Assembly (NCBI GenBank): GCA_021372535.1
Contig: JAJFUH010000196.1
Span: 1-17,381, forward strand
Direction: 5' to 3'
Source: a bacterium
Lineage (GTDB): Bacteria; Latescibacterota; Latescibacteria; Latescibacterales; Latescibacteraceae
Length of the DNA stretch: 17,381 bases
Under the pieces are notes generated by a model, which had not been told where the DNA came from, did no database searches, and was given only the letters and a program-made list of their open reading frames with translations. The translations under genes and the position numbers were made by a program. This document shows, in pieces, positions 1 to 7,210 of the stretch. Position 1 is the first letter of the stretch, and each line of letters opens with the position of its first letter.

Positions 1-1
1 C

Positions 2-838
2 TCGCACCTCAAGCAGGAACTCATAGCCAAACCGAAATACCGCGACCAGATGATCAAGCTGGGATTCGAGGGCGGCATCAATATCTACGATGTATACGAT
101 CACAGCAATTACAATCAGTTCAAGCCCATGGGTCAGAGCCTTAAGGGATTCCGTAAAGATGCGGTGGTATCCCTGTGTGTCGTGAAACCGACACCCGAAG
201 TACAGGATGAGATCGATGGCGCGCTGAAATCCTTTTTGACCGATTATATCGATCTCTACCGCCTCTATACGGTTGATGACGACCGTATGGCGCTCCTGGA
301 AAAGAACAGGAAAGCCGGGAAAATCCGTGCGATCGGTGTCGTTTCCCACGATGCGGATGTCATGATGAAATATCTCGACGATTACGGTACCACCCTCGAT
401 TACATCATGATCGTATACAACTTCCATCACAACAACGGTTCGTTTTCCATCAAGGGATATAACGATAACGATTACTCCGCCCTCATTCCACGCTGCGAGC
501 GGATGGGTGTCGGTATTCTGGGTATCAAACCCATGGGAAGCGATCACATGGTCGAGCTGGCGCAGAAAGAGGGATACTATTCCGACAAGGAGGTCAATCC
601 TTCGCAGGCCATGCTCCGGTATGTGTTCAAAACTCCCGAGATCGACTGCACCATGACCGCCATGAACAGCATGGATGAGCTCTTTAAGAACCTTGAAGCC
701 GCTTACAAGCCGGGGATCTCTGCCCATGAGGAAGGTATGCTGAAGAAAATCAGCGATGCCGCGGCGGCAACGAAGGGCGCTTACCTGCCGCAGCATTACA
801 AGTGGCTTGAAAACTGGGCATCGAACCGGGTTGTCTGA
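2..838 (+). CDS. Aldo/keto reductase family protein (3' part; start lies left of the window)
   Basis: The reading frame is open from base 2, so only the C-terminal 278 residues are here; the first ATG (base 50) falls inside the fold and is not the start. The fragment shows an aldo/keto reductase TIM barrel: GGINIYDVYDHSNY (early catalytic Asp, codon 89-91), a Lys at the strand-3 position (VVKP, codon 185-187), YIDLYRLYTV at the strand-4 position, then GKIRAIGVVSHD, the GVGILGIKPMGS strand and a C-terminal helix with TMTAMNSMDEL. Family members reduce aldehydes or ketones with NADPH. Two oddities: the catalytic His that normally ends strand 4 (DLYxLH) is Tyr (codon 266-268), and there are no C-terminal Fe-S cysteines. 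The missing His makes ordinary carbonyl reduction doubtful; the substrate is unknown. A strong terminator follows. The family call is firm, the exact function is not. Confidence 0.87.
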   Translation, partial: SHLKQELIAKPKYRDQMIKLGFEGGINIYDVYDHSNYNQFKPMGQSLKGFRKDAVVSLCVVKPTPEVQDEIDGALKSFLTDYIDLYRLYTVDDDRMALLEKNRKAGKIRAIGVVSHDADVMMKYLDDYGTTLDYIMIVYNFHHNNGSFSIKGYNDNDYSALIPRCERMGVGILGIKPMGSDHMVELAQKEGYYSDKEVNPSQAMLRYVFKTPEIDCTMTAMNSMDELFKNLEAAYKPGISAHEEGMLKKISDAAAATKGAYLPQHYKWLENWASNRVV

Positions 839-863
839 AAATGAAGTAAATCCTGTTTTGCAT

Positions 864-905
864 AAAGAAACCTGCGAGTCTTTTTCTTTCGCAGGTTTCT
901 TTTGT
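864..905 (+). terminator. Rho-independent terminator after the aldo/keto reductase gene
   Basis: A perfect 14-bp inverted repeat (AAAGAAACCTGCGA at 864-877 with its complement at 889-902) encloses an 11-nt loop. The right arm ends in a T-rich tail. It begins 25 bases after the reductase stop codon and no other gene is near. Confidence 0.88.
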
Positions 906-1040
906 ATCACGCGGTGGACATTATCAACGATTCTCCGGCGGAACGGCGTGAACTGTAATGCTCTGTGAAGGGGAACTGTTTATCCGGAAAATGAATCCGG
1001 ACAACACGGAGAGGCGTGATAACAGTATCGATAAAAGATA

Positions 1041-1069
1041 TTTTCCAATCTCCGATATTTTTTTATATT
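1041..1069 (+). promoter_or_regulatory. Possible sigma-70-type promoter of the M48 peptidase gene
   Basis: A -10-like TATATT (1064-1069) lies 16-17 nt after TTTTCC/TTTCCA (1041-1047). The -35 match is poor and the area is AT-rich, so chance is a real alternative. It would give a leader of about 70 nt. Confidence 0.25.
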
Positions 1070-1147
1070 TTTGTTTCTTGTAATCATGTAATCACGTTGT
1101 GCCATAGATCAGGTGGAATGTAAAGAAAAAGGAATGATGGAGGATGT

Positions 1148-2599
1148 ATGGTCTTTCTGACGAGACGTGAGGCGCTCACCGGTATCGCGGGTCTGGCCGG
1201 TTCCGTGATAGTAGTCGGTTCCGGCTGCGCCATCAATCCGGTGACCCGAAAGCCTCAGATCATGCTCATGAGCGAAAGCAAGGAAATCAAGATGGGCGCC
1301 GATGCTCACGAGGATATTGTCAAATCGTACGGTTTATATAAGGATACAACAGTACAGAACTGGTTCACCGACCGCGGAAAACAGATGACGCCGATAACTC
1401 ACCGTCCCAACCTGCCTTATCATTTCACTGTTCTCGACAGCCCGGTCATCAATGCGTTCGCGGTTCCGGGCGGATATATATACGTAACGAGGGGCATCCT
1501 CGCCTTTTTCAATAACGAGGCGCAGTTTGCCGGTGTCCTGGGGCACGAGCTCGGCCATGTAAACGCCCGTCACACCGCAGCCCGGTACTCCAAAGCCGAG
1601 CTTGTGAACATCGGGCTCGGTATCGGAACCATTTTTTCCGAAGAATTCCGGCAGTATTCCCAGCTCGTTTCCATGGGGACGACAATGCTGTTTCTGAAGT
1701 TTTCCCGTGACGACGAACGCGAGGCCGACAAGCTCGGGGTTCTCTATTCATCTTCGGTCGGGTACGATGCCGTTCAGATGAGTGAATTTTTCAAAACGCT
1801 CGAGCGGATGCAGCCGAAAGGCGGATCGCTGCCTGCCTGGCAGAGTACACATCCCGATCCGGGGGACCGTATCAAGGCAACGAAGCGGATGGCGCTCGAT
1901 TTTCAGAAGAAACATCCCGGCGAACAATTCGTTGTCAGGCAGAATGAATATCTTGATCTCGTTGATGGAATCGTTTACGGTGACGATCCCCGTCAGGGGT
2001 ATGTGAAAGAGGGGATATTCTATCACCCGGAGATGAAGTTCTCGTTCCCCGTACCGACCGGGTGGAAACTGTCGAATCAGCCGAGCGAAGTCCGCATGTC
2101 TCCGGAGAAGCAGGGGAGTATAATCATATTTATGGCAGCTCAGGGAAATACGCCTGCCGAGGCTTCCACACGGTTTGTATCGGGAAATAAAGTGGAAGTG
2201 CTCGATTCAGGCTCCCTTACAGTCAACGGTATGGATGGTGTGAAAACGGTTGGTGTGCTTGGCGAAGGGGATCAGAGATACGGCATCGTCTCCTATTATT
2301 TCCTGAAAGACGGGGCAGTTTTTGCTTTCCACGGGCTTTCATCGGTCGATGAAGCGGGTATGTACACGACTGTTTATGAAAAGGTTGTAACAGGATTCAA
2401 ACGTCTCACCGATGCTTCATTGATCAATGTATCACCGGCCAGAATCAAACTGATAAAAACGGATGGCGCCGGTACATTGCAGAATGTTTTCGACGGTGCC
2501 GGGATACCAAAGGAAAAGCACGACGAGCTTGCCATTCTGAACGGAATGGAGCTCGGCGATTCCCTTTCCGCCGGAACACGGGTAAAGATCATATCATGA
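1148..2599 (+). CDS. Exported M48-family zinc metallopeptidase with LysM-like C-terminus
   Basis: This 483-residue protein is a predicted periplasmic zinc endopeptidase of the M48 family (BepA/YfgC-like, often involved in outer-membrane protein quality control). The start is set by GGAGGA at 1139-1144, four bases before the ATG. The N-terminus has a twin-arginine-like motif (TRREAL, residues 5-10), a hydrophobic stretch and Cys27 (GSGC), so it could be a Tat substrate and possibly a lipoprotein, though the lipobox lacks the usual Leu at -3. The peptidase core shows HELGH (His133, Glu134, His137) and EREAD (Glu190 as third zinc ligand, Asp194). After residue 260 comes a separate domain (PEMKFSFPVPTGWKLS), as in many M48 exoproteins. 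The last ~55 residues (TLQNVF, LAILNGMELGD, GTRVKII) resemble a LysM-type wall-binding module. The gene stands alone and a palindrome overlaps its stop. Confidence 0.93.
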   Translation: MVFLTRREALTGIAGLAGSVIVVGSGCAINPVTRKPQIMLMSESKEIKMGADAHEDIVKSYGLYKDTTVQNWFTDRGKQMTPITHRPNLPYHFTVLDSPVINAFAVPGGYIYVTRGILAFFNNEAQFAGVLGHELGHVNARHTAARYSKAELVNIGLGIGTIFSEEFRQYSQLVSMGTTMLFLKFSRDDEREADKLGVLYSSSVGYDAVQMSEFFKTLERMQPKGGSLPAWQSTHPDPGDRIKATKRMALDFQKKHPGEQFVVRQNEYLDLVDGIVYGDDPRQGYVKEGIFYHPEMKFSFPVPTGWKLSNQPSEVRMSPEKQGSIIIFMAAQGNTPAEASTRFVSGNKVEVLDSGSLTVNGMDGVKTVGVLGEGDQRYGIVSYYFLKDGAVFAFHGLSSVDEAGMYTTVYEKVVTGFKRLTDASLINVSPARIKLIKTDGAGTLQNVFDGAGIPKEKHDELAILNGMELGDSLSAGTRVKIIS

Positions 2600-2610
2600 T
2601 ACGTATCATG
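2595..2610. repeat. Perfect 16-bp palindrome over the M48 stop codon
   Basis: CATGATACGTATCATG is fully self-complementary and includes the TGA stop (2597-2599). It has no loop and no T tract, so it is not a classical terminator; it looks more like a dyad protein-binding site or a chance palindrome. Confidence 0.5.
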
Positions 2611-2631
2611 TACCATTAAAAAGAATTGATA

Positions 2632-2791
2632 GAACGCGGATTAACGCGGATTTGTTTTTTTTATGTGAACGATTAATAATTACTTATGGTAGTATAATCT
2701 ATTTGTTATATTTATTTGTGTCTTTGTGGTGATAAAACATGTCATAACATGAATTTACTTACTCCGTATCTCCGTGTCTTCGTGGTTAAAA
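2632..2791. repeat. Cluster of degenerate short repeats (ACGCGGATT and GTGTCTTTGTGGT types)
   Basis: Two tandem ACGCGGATT units (2633-2653) are followed by an AT-rich spacer and two diverged copies of one motif: GTGTCTTTGTGGTGATAAAA (2718-2737) and GTGTCTTCGTGGTTAAAA (2774-2791). The second is preceded by the related 8-mers CTCCGTAT and CTCCGTGT. Short repeats of this look are, to my knowledge, common between genes in many environmental bacterial genomes; their function is unknown. They fill most of the gap before the NlpC/P60 gene. Confidence 0.6.
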
Positions 2792-2851
2792 TTGTTTATA
2801 AATATTTTCATGAATAATCCGGATCATATGGAAAAACTAACAATAACCGTA

Positions 2852-2857
2852 AAGGGA
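2852..2857 (+). promoter_or_regulatory. Ribosome binding site fixing the NlpC/P60 start at 2867
   Basis: AAGGGA lies 9 nt before ATG 2867. Earlier in-frame ATGs (2774, 2810, 2828) are worse: 2774 sits inside the GTGTCTTCGTGG repeat, and only the 2867 start puts the basic N-region directly before the signal-peptide core. Confidence 0.55.
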
Positions 2858-2866
2858 AACGATGCT

Positions 2867-4297
2867 ATGAAAAAAATGAGTCCGGTTCTTGCAGTGGTAT
2901 GGCTTGCAGTTTTGATTACCGTATTTTCAACGCCCGTGTGGTCGCAAGAACCGAAACCCCGTCACGCTCCCGATATACTTCCCGGTGTGGAACCGGAAAT
3001 GAATACGCCCGGATACTGGATACGTCTTCAGCTCGATGCCGATACGGTCATCATGACTCCCGAAGAAATCGTGAAGTTCAACGAAAAGCTCCGGAACAAG
3101 CATGTCGAGTTCCGGGACCGGTTCGGCAAACCCGATCCGATGATAAGCAACTACCTCGAAAAGTTGTCCATAGGGCTGTTCATGAATCCGATTCTGCCCC
3201 TTGGTCTTCCCGATACGGTGCCGGGAGACAGCCTGAGAGTGTGGCTTAAAGACAACACGGACTATCTGTTTTCACGGGATTTCTACGACAACAGGAACGC
3301 CATATACAGTGACCGCATGAAAAAGGATATCATCGGGAAAATGAATGCCAGCGCGGTGCCCGATGTCATCACGCGCAGGTTCGGCCTTATTGTCAAGCGC
3401 GCGGATATGCGTCTGTATCCTACATCCACTCCCGGATTCAGCGAAACGAAGTGGGAAATGGATTATTTTCAGACAACCGGCGTGTATTCCATCTGCCCGG
3501 TTGCCATTCTCCACGAGTCGGCGGACGGCGATTTCTACTATGTACAGAGCCCGATCGCGCGGGGCTGGATGGCTGCGGAGAATATTGCCCTCGCAGACAG
3601 AAAAACGATAAGGAAGCTTGTTGAAGACAAAAACTTTCTCATGGCGACCGGCAGCAAGGTTCCTCTGTACGGCGACCCTGAATTCAGGAACTTTATACGA
3701 TATTTCTACATGTCCGCCACCGTGCCACTTATAAAACAGACCGGAAAGGGTTATACGGTCAGCCTGCCTTACCGCATGGCCGACGGTTCGCTCGGAATGA
3801 CGCAAGGCTATGTGAAACCCGATGCCGATGTCCATGTCGGGTATCTCCCCTACACCAAGCGAAATGTAATCACTCAGTTTTTCAAGATGCTGGACGAGCC
3901 ATACGGCTGGGCCGATCAGCAGAACAAGCGCGACTGTTCGGGGACCGGGCGTGTTGTTATCGACTGCTTCGGTTTCGTAACCGGCAGGTGGCCGAATTTT
4001 ATTCTCCTCGCTTCCGACCACCAGACCTATATCGATCCCGCTCTGAGCACCGAGGCTAAACTCGCCGAGGCGGCTAAAATCGAGCCGGTCATCACCTTTG
4101 CCGGAACGGGTGGCCATATCGTGCTCTTTTTGGGTAAAGCCCAGAACGGCAAGCTCTATTTCATCCAGATGGCCGGCTGGGGCTACACTGACGAGAACGG
4201 CCAAAACCTGACAGTAAACCGTGTTGCAGTCAATTCGGCCGAACATAAGTGGTATGATATAAACCAGCCGAAAGTGTTTATGACCCTGCGGCCGTGA
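2867..4297 (+). CDS. Exported NlpC/P60 cysteine peptidase with SH3-type domains
   Basis: With the start at 2867 the protein has 476 residues. It opens with a signal peptide (MKKMSPVLAVVW core, likely cleavage PVWS-QE after residue 26). The family cleaves peptidoglycan stem peptides, typically at the D-Glu to diamino-acid bond. Visible order: an N-terminal helical domain (about 30-165), one or two SH3b-like domains (about 171-245, starting RFGLIVKRADMRLYP, and about 255-330, ending GYVKPDADVHVGYLPYTK), then the NlpC/P60 domain (about 335-476). The catalytic Cys is Cys357 in RDCSG and the general-base His is His417 in GTGGHIVLFLG; I could not place the third catalytic residue with certainty. 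This layout matches the SH3b-containing NlpC/P60 wall hydrolases with an N-terminal stabilising domain. The gene is monocistronic with a strong terminator. Confidence 0.9.
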   Translation: MKKMSPVLAVVWLAVLITVFSTPVWSQEPKPRHAPDILPGVEPEMNTPGYWIRLQLDADTVIMTPEEIVKFNEKLRNKHVEFRDRFGKPDPMISNYLEKLSIGLFMNPILPLGLPDTVPGDSLRVWLKDNTDYLFSRDFYDNRNAIYSDRMKKDIIGKMNASAVPDVITRRFGLIVKRADMRLYPTSTPGFSETKWEMDYFQTTGVYSICPVAILHESADGDFYYVQSPIARGWMAAENIALADRKTIRKLVEDKNFLMATGSKVPLYGDPEFRNFIRYFYMSATVPLIKQTGKGYTVSLPYRMADGSLGMTQGYVKPDADVHVGYLPYTKRNVITQFFKMLDEPYGWADQQNKRDCSGTGRVVIDCFGFVTGRWPNFILLASDHQTYIDPALSTEAKLAEAAKIEPVITFAGTGGHIVLFLGKAQNGKLYFIQMAGWGYTDENGQNLTVNRVAVNSAEHKWYDINQPKVFMTLRP

Positions 4298-4323
4298 CCT
4301 GCACGTTTATTTCATTGACAGAT

Positions 4324-4358
4324 AAAGGCATCTCCTTCCCGGAGATGCCTTTTTTTTC
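4324..4358 (+). terminator. Rho-independent terminator after the NlpC/P60 gene
   Basis: AAAGGCATCTCC (4324-4335) pairs perfectly with GGAGATGCCTTT (4341-4352) around a 5-nt loop, and the right arm runs into an uninterrupted T tract. It lies 27 bases after the stop codon. Confidence 0.93.
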
Positions 4359-4388
4359 TAAAAAATGATTATTTGTATAAGAAACGAT

Positions 4389-4416
4389 TTGACAAATATT
4401 TTTACTGTAGTAAATT
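4389..4416 (+). promoter_or_regulatory. Candidate promoter of the propeller gene
   Basis: A consensus -35 TTGACA (4389-4394) is followed after 16 nt by TAAATT (4411-4416, 4 of 6 matches to TATAAT). It sits just after the upstream terminator, as expected for a new transcription unit. It would give a leader of roughly 200 nt that contains the two-hairpin repeat at 4474-4560. Confidence 0.42.
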
Positions 4417-4473
4417 TACCTTTTTAGATATTACATGTTCCACTATGAATATACTGTCATTCCAAGTTGCATT

Positions 4474-4560
4474 CTGTGAAATAATAAGTTGTACAATAGA
4501 CCCTGAAATAAATTCAGGTTGACATGAGCACCGCATGCTGAACTGGTTTCAGCAACTATT
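4474..4560 (+). repeat. Two-hairpin interspersed repeat, copy 1 (leader of the propeller gene)
   Basis: It aligns with 11681-11768 at about three-quarters identity with one 1-nt gap; the best-kept block is CCCTGAAATAA followed by TTC(A/G)GG and TGACATGAGC. It holds two adjacent stem-loops: CCTGAA (4502-4507) with TTCAGG (4513-4518), and TGCTGAA (4536-4542) with TTCAGCA (4548-4554). The in-frame ATG at 4535 lies inside the second stem and is therefore unlikely to be a start codon. Confidence 0.75.
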
Positions 4561-4615
4561 CCTGATATCAGTATCATTATTTATTCGCCTGAGCGGCAGT
4601 ATAATGCAAATCTTC

Positions 4616-4620
4616 AGGAG
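4616..4620 (+). promoter_or_regulatory. Ribosome binding site fixing the propeller start at 4631
   Basis: AGGAG lies 10 nt before ATG 4631. The in-frame ATGs at 4535 and 4604 have no comparable site, and 4535 falls in the interspersed repeat. Confidence 0.6.
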
Positions 4621-4630
4621 AACTCGATAT

Positions 4631-6493
4631 ATGCCGACACTGTTAAAAATGACGTCCGTTATTGTCCTGTTCTCTGCAATTCTTTGTCCGTCGTACAAAT
4701 CGTATTCCGATGAGACATGGATACATCACTCGCAGTTTTACAACGGTCCGGGGTCGTCCACAGTCAGATCAATCGCCCGAGGGAGCGGCCATACACTGTG
4801 GTTCGGAACCGCCACCGGCGGAGTATCGAGCTATGACGGCCGTTTGTGGGCTACTTATGCAACGGTGAACAGCGGAATCCCGGGTGATGATGTTACGGCT
4901 GTGGCAGTCGACCGGTTTGGAACGGTATGGTGTTCGTGCAAAGGTAAAGGCGTTTCGCGGTTCGACGGAAAGGTATGGAAGACCTTTGACACCGGAAACA
5001 GCGGTATCGCTATGACAGATATAAACGCAATATGTTCCGACTCCAGGGGAATAATATGGTTCGGCGGTGTAAAAAACAACGATGGGATTTGTCTGGTCAG
5101 CTTTGACGGAATAGAATTTACTCCCTGCATTCCTGAGAAGAATAACAAACACGTGGAAACCGTCTGCGCAATCGCTGTTGACCACAATGATGTGCTTTGG
5201 CTCGCCACGAAACAGAGCGGTGTCTGGAGCTACAACGGGAAAGACTGGACAGTCTACACTTCAGAAAACGGTCTTGTCGATAACTATGTCAATACGGTCG
5301 CGGTGGATAAAAACAACGTTGTCTGGGCCGGTACTTGGGAAGGAGCGTCATGGTTCGACGGGAAAGCGTGGCATTCCCTGGATTCGGTTTATTTTGTAAC
5401 CTCGATTGCAATCGATGCATTGAACAGGGTGTGGTTTTGCTCGCGTGGAAGCGGTGCAGCGTGTTATGATGGAAAATCGTGGAAAAAATACACGAGCGAA
5501 AACAGCGGTCTGGCAGGCAATGAAGTGAATTCGGTCGCAATCGGTGAAACGGGCAGTATATGGTTCGGAACGTATAATAACGGAGTGTCATCTTTCGATG
5601 GTTCGACATGGACATCGTATGCAAGTCCCGTGCACGATTCCCTGCACCCGAAAGTAAAGGCCATGACTGTCGGAGAGGACGGCAGACTCTGGATAGGAAT
5701 AGAAAAATCCGGAGTTTTCCGGGCAGCTGATTCGGGCTGGGTAAACTACGACGAAAAAACAAATCCGGCCGGAAACCGGATTACCGCTCTTACTGTCGAT
5801 CATGACGGGATCGTGTGGTTCGGATCAGCGGACAGAGGAATTGCAAGCTTCGATGGTAAACTGTGGAAGGCATATCCTCCCGGCGAAGAAAATTCGTGTA
5901 CGAAAATCAACGCCGCCGCTGTCGACCATGACAACGTCAAGTGGTTCGGTTCGGACAGGGGCGTACTCAGGTTCGACGGGAGAGTATGGCATACATATAC
6001 CACAGAAAACAGCGATCTCCCGCACAACCTTATCAGGGCGGTCGCGGTCGATGCCGACAATATCACATGGTTCGGCACTGCCCGGGGAATATCGAGTTTC
6101 GATAACGGTGTCTGGAAGAATTATACGAGCGAGACAAACTGGTTCGCCAACGACAGTATCGTCGCCGTCGCTGTCGACCGCGACAACGTCAAGTGGTTCG
6201 GCGTGCTGAACGGCGGGCTTATGAGCTTCGACGGCGCAACGTGGACGACTTACGCTACAGATAACAGCGGGCTTGCAAGCAATGCAGTATGTGCCGCCGG
6301 TGTGGATGGAGACAACGTCAAGTGGTTCGGCACGAGGGACAGCGGAGTATCGAGCTTCGACGGCACAGCATGGAAGACCTATACGGTTGAGGACGGTCTC
6401 CTCGACAACACGGTGTTTTGCATTTCAGCGGACAGTGCGGGAGTTGTGTGGTTCGGGACAGGAATGGGGCTTTCGGGATTGACGATAAAGTAA
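4631..6493 (+). CDS. Secreted fourteen-blade beta-propeller (two-component-regulator propeller type), no kinase
   Basis: The 620-residue protein has an N-terminal signal peptide (MPTLLKMTSVIVLFSAIL core, cleavage probably near SYKSYS-DE). The rest is fourteen repeats of about 40 residues with the pattern V-x-A-[IV]-A-V-D-x-x-x-x-[IV]-W-F-G-T, G-[IV]-S-S-[FY]-D-G, x-W-x-x-Y-T, N-S-G-L. This is the Reg_prop-type repeat that forms the double seven-bladed periplasmic sensor of hybrid two-component proteins, often sensing glycans. Here there is no Y_Y_Y domain, transmembrane segment or kinase: the protein ends in blade 14 (VVWFGTGMGLSGLTIK). The mature N-terminus (ETWIHHSQFYNGPGSST) looks like the missing last strand of a blade and could close the ring. 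Blades 3, 5 and 8 are the least regular. It may be a free ligand-binding or scaffold protein; the ligand is unknown. It is convergent with the LTxxQ gene. Confidence 0.88.
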   Translation: MPTLLKMTSVIVLFSAILCPSYKSYSDETWIHHSQFYNGPGSSTVRSIARGSGHTLWFGTATGGVSSYDGRLWATYATVNSGIPGDDVTAVAVDRFGTVWCSCKGKGVSRFDGKVWKTFDTGNSGIAMTDINAICSDSRGIIWFGGVKNNDGICLVSFDGIEFTPCIPEKNNKHVETVCAIAVDHNDVLWLATKQSGVWSYNGKDWTVYTSENGLVDNYVNTVAVDKNNVVWAGTWEGASWFDGKAWHSLDSVYFVTSIAIDALNRVWFCSRGSGAACYDGKSWKKYTSENSGLAGNEVNSVAIGETGSIWFGTYNNGVSSFDGSTWTSYASPVHDSLHPKVKAMTVGEDGRLWIGIEKSGVFRAADSGWVNYDEKTNPAGNRITALTVDHDGIVWFGSADRGIASFDGKLWKAYPPGEENSCTKINAAAVDHDNVKWFGSDRGVLRFDGRVWHTYTTENSDLPHNLIRAVAVDADNITWFGTARGISSFDNGVWKNYTSETNWFANDSIVAVAVDRDNVKWFGVLNGGLMSFDGATWTTYATDNSGLASNAVCAAGVDGDNVKWFGTRDSGVSSFDGTAWKTYTVEDGLLDNTVFCISADSAGVVWFGTGMGLSGLTIK

Positions 6494-6497
6494 TACC

Positions 6498-6569
6498 GGG
6501 AAAAGACACACGGAACATGGCACAAGGTAAAAGGGGAAAAAAGGAGTACATTCCCGTGTGTCTTTTCCC
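6498..6569. terminator. 16-bp inverted repeat with 40-nt spacer between convergent genes (possible two-way terminator)
   Basis: GGGAAAAGACACACGG (6498-6513) is repeated in perfect inverted form at 6554-6569. It begins 5 bases after the propeller stop and ends 51 bases before the end of the opposite-strand LTxxQ gene, so it could end transcription from either side. The loop is unusually long (40 nt) and purine-rich, and no strong T tract follows either arm. A small mobile remnant is an alternative. Confidence 0.45.
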
Positions 6570-6619
6570 TCTGCTGATAAATATGGAAATTACGGATTAT
6601 GACTGGCGATTAAGCCTGT

Positions 6620-7210
6620 TTATTGTCTCCGCATTCCTCTTCTGGGCATGGCATTGTACTTTTCAAGCTGATCTTTGGTGAGAATCGATTCGAGCGCTTT
6701 GTCCGTGGCGCTGCGGATTTCCGTCATTTTGTCGCGCATAGCCTCGCGGTCCGCGTTTTCACCCTGTTTTCTCATCTCGGCCATAAGGGCATTCTGTGCA
6801 TTGACCTCTTTCTCGATAACCGGAGTAATTTTGGTCTTCTGCTCTGCGGTCAGGGTGACTGCCTGATCGATCTGGGTAATCCTTCTGTCAATGCTCTGTT
6901 TAAGGGTGAATTCGCGCCATTTCTTCACCTGATCGGGAGTCATAACCTTTTCAACGGCTTCCAAGGTTGCTCCGCCGAAGAACCCGCCGCGTCTTCCGCC
7001 CTGCTGGGCATTGGCTGCCGCATCCTGGTAAATTTTTAAAATCTGAGCCTTCTGATCGTCGGAAAGCTTTGCCGCCTTGTCAATCTGCTCAACTATGCTC
7101 TCCGGCGTCGGTGGTGTGAACTGCGGTGGCTGGGCCATCACCGCTGATGCAATAACTAGGCATGCCACTGCGGTGAGGATGAAACTGGTGAGGATGATGT
7201 GTTTATTCAT
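6620..7210 (-). CDS. Periplasmic LTxxQ-motif (Spy/CpxP-like) small protein
   Basis: This 196-residue protein has a clear signal peptide (hydrophobic core IILTSFILTAVACLVIASA, cleavage after VMA at residue 26). The mature part is helical and charged, with four LTxxQ-like motifs: LSDDQ (49-53), MTPDQ (80-84), LTAEQ (120-124) and LTKDQ (177-181). Spy/CpxP-type proteins are periplasmic chaperones or stress sensors, but many distant LTxxQ proteins have no known role, so function beyond the family is inference. A glycine/arginine-rich stretch (GGRRGGFFGG, residues 71-80) and an arginine-rich C-terminus (PRRGMRRQ) stand out. The start is supported by AAGGAG about 7 nt upstream on the - strand. It lacks any visible two-component partner next door. 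Confidence 0.85.
   Translation of the reverse strand: MNKHIILTSFILTAVACLVIASAVMAQPPQFTPPTPESIVEQIDKAAKLSDDQKAQILKIYQDAAANAQQGGRRGGFFGGATLEAVEKVMTPDQVKKWREFTLKQSIDRRITQIDQAVTLTAEQKTKITPVIEKEVNAQNALMAEMRKQGENADREAMRDKMTEIRSATDKALESILTKDQLEKYNAMPRRGMRRQ

Larger units (their letters stand above)
839..1147. other. Intergenic region between the aldo/keto reductase and the M48 peptidase
   Basis: It holds the terminator at 864-905, a small inverted repeat of TCCGGA around 981-1000 of doubtful meaning, and an AT-rich stretch (1040-1080) likely to carry the promoter of the next gene. No coding sequence with a ribosome binding site was seen. Confidence 0.6.

Noticed and set aside
2632-2791. CRISPR array
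   Set aside because: The repeats are too short and too diverged, and the spacing is irregular; no cas gene is present.
3272-4246. Long open frame (324 codons) on the - strand opposite the NlpC/P60 gene
   Set aside because: It is fully antisense to a gene with a signal peptide and catalytic motifs, has no domain signature, and results from codon bias of the + strand gene.
4474-4560. Riboswitch in the propeller leader
   Set aside because: The two short hairpins match no known riboswitch architecture I can recognise, and the element recurs before an unrelated coding sequence, so it is reported as a repeat.
4535-4630. Upstream start at 4535 for the propeller protein
   Set aside because: The ATG falls in the second hairpin of the interspersed repeat, lacks a ribosome binding site, and would bury the signal peptide behind 32 extra residues.
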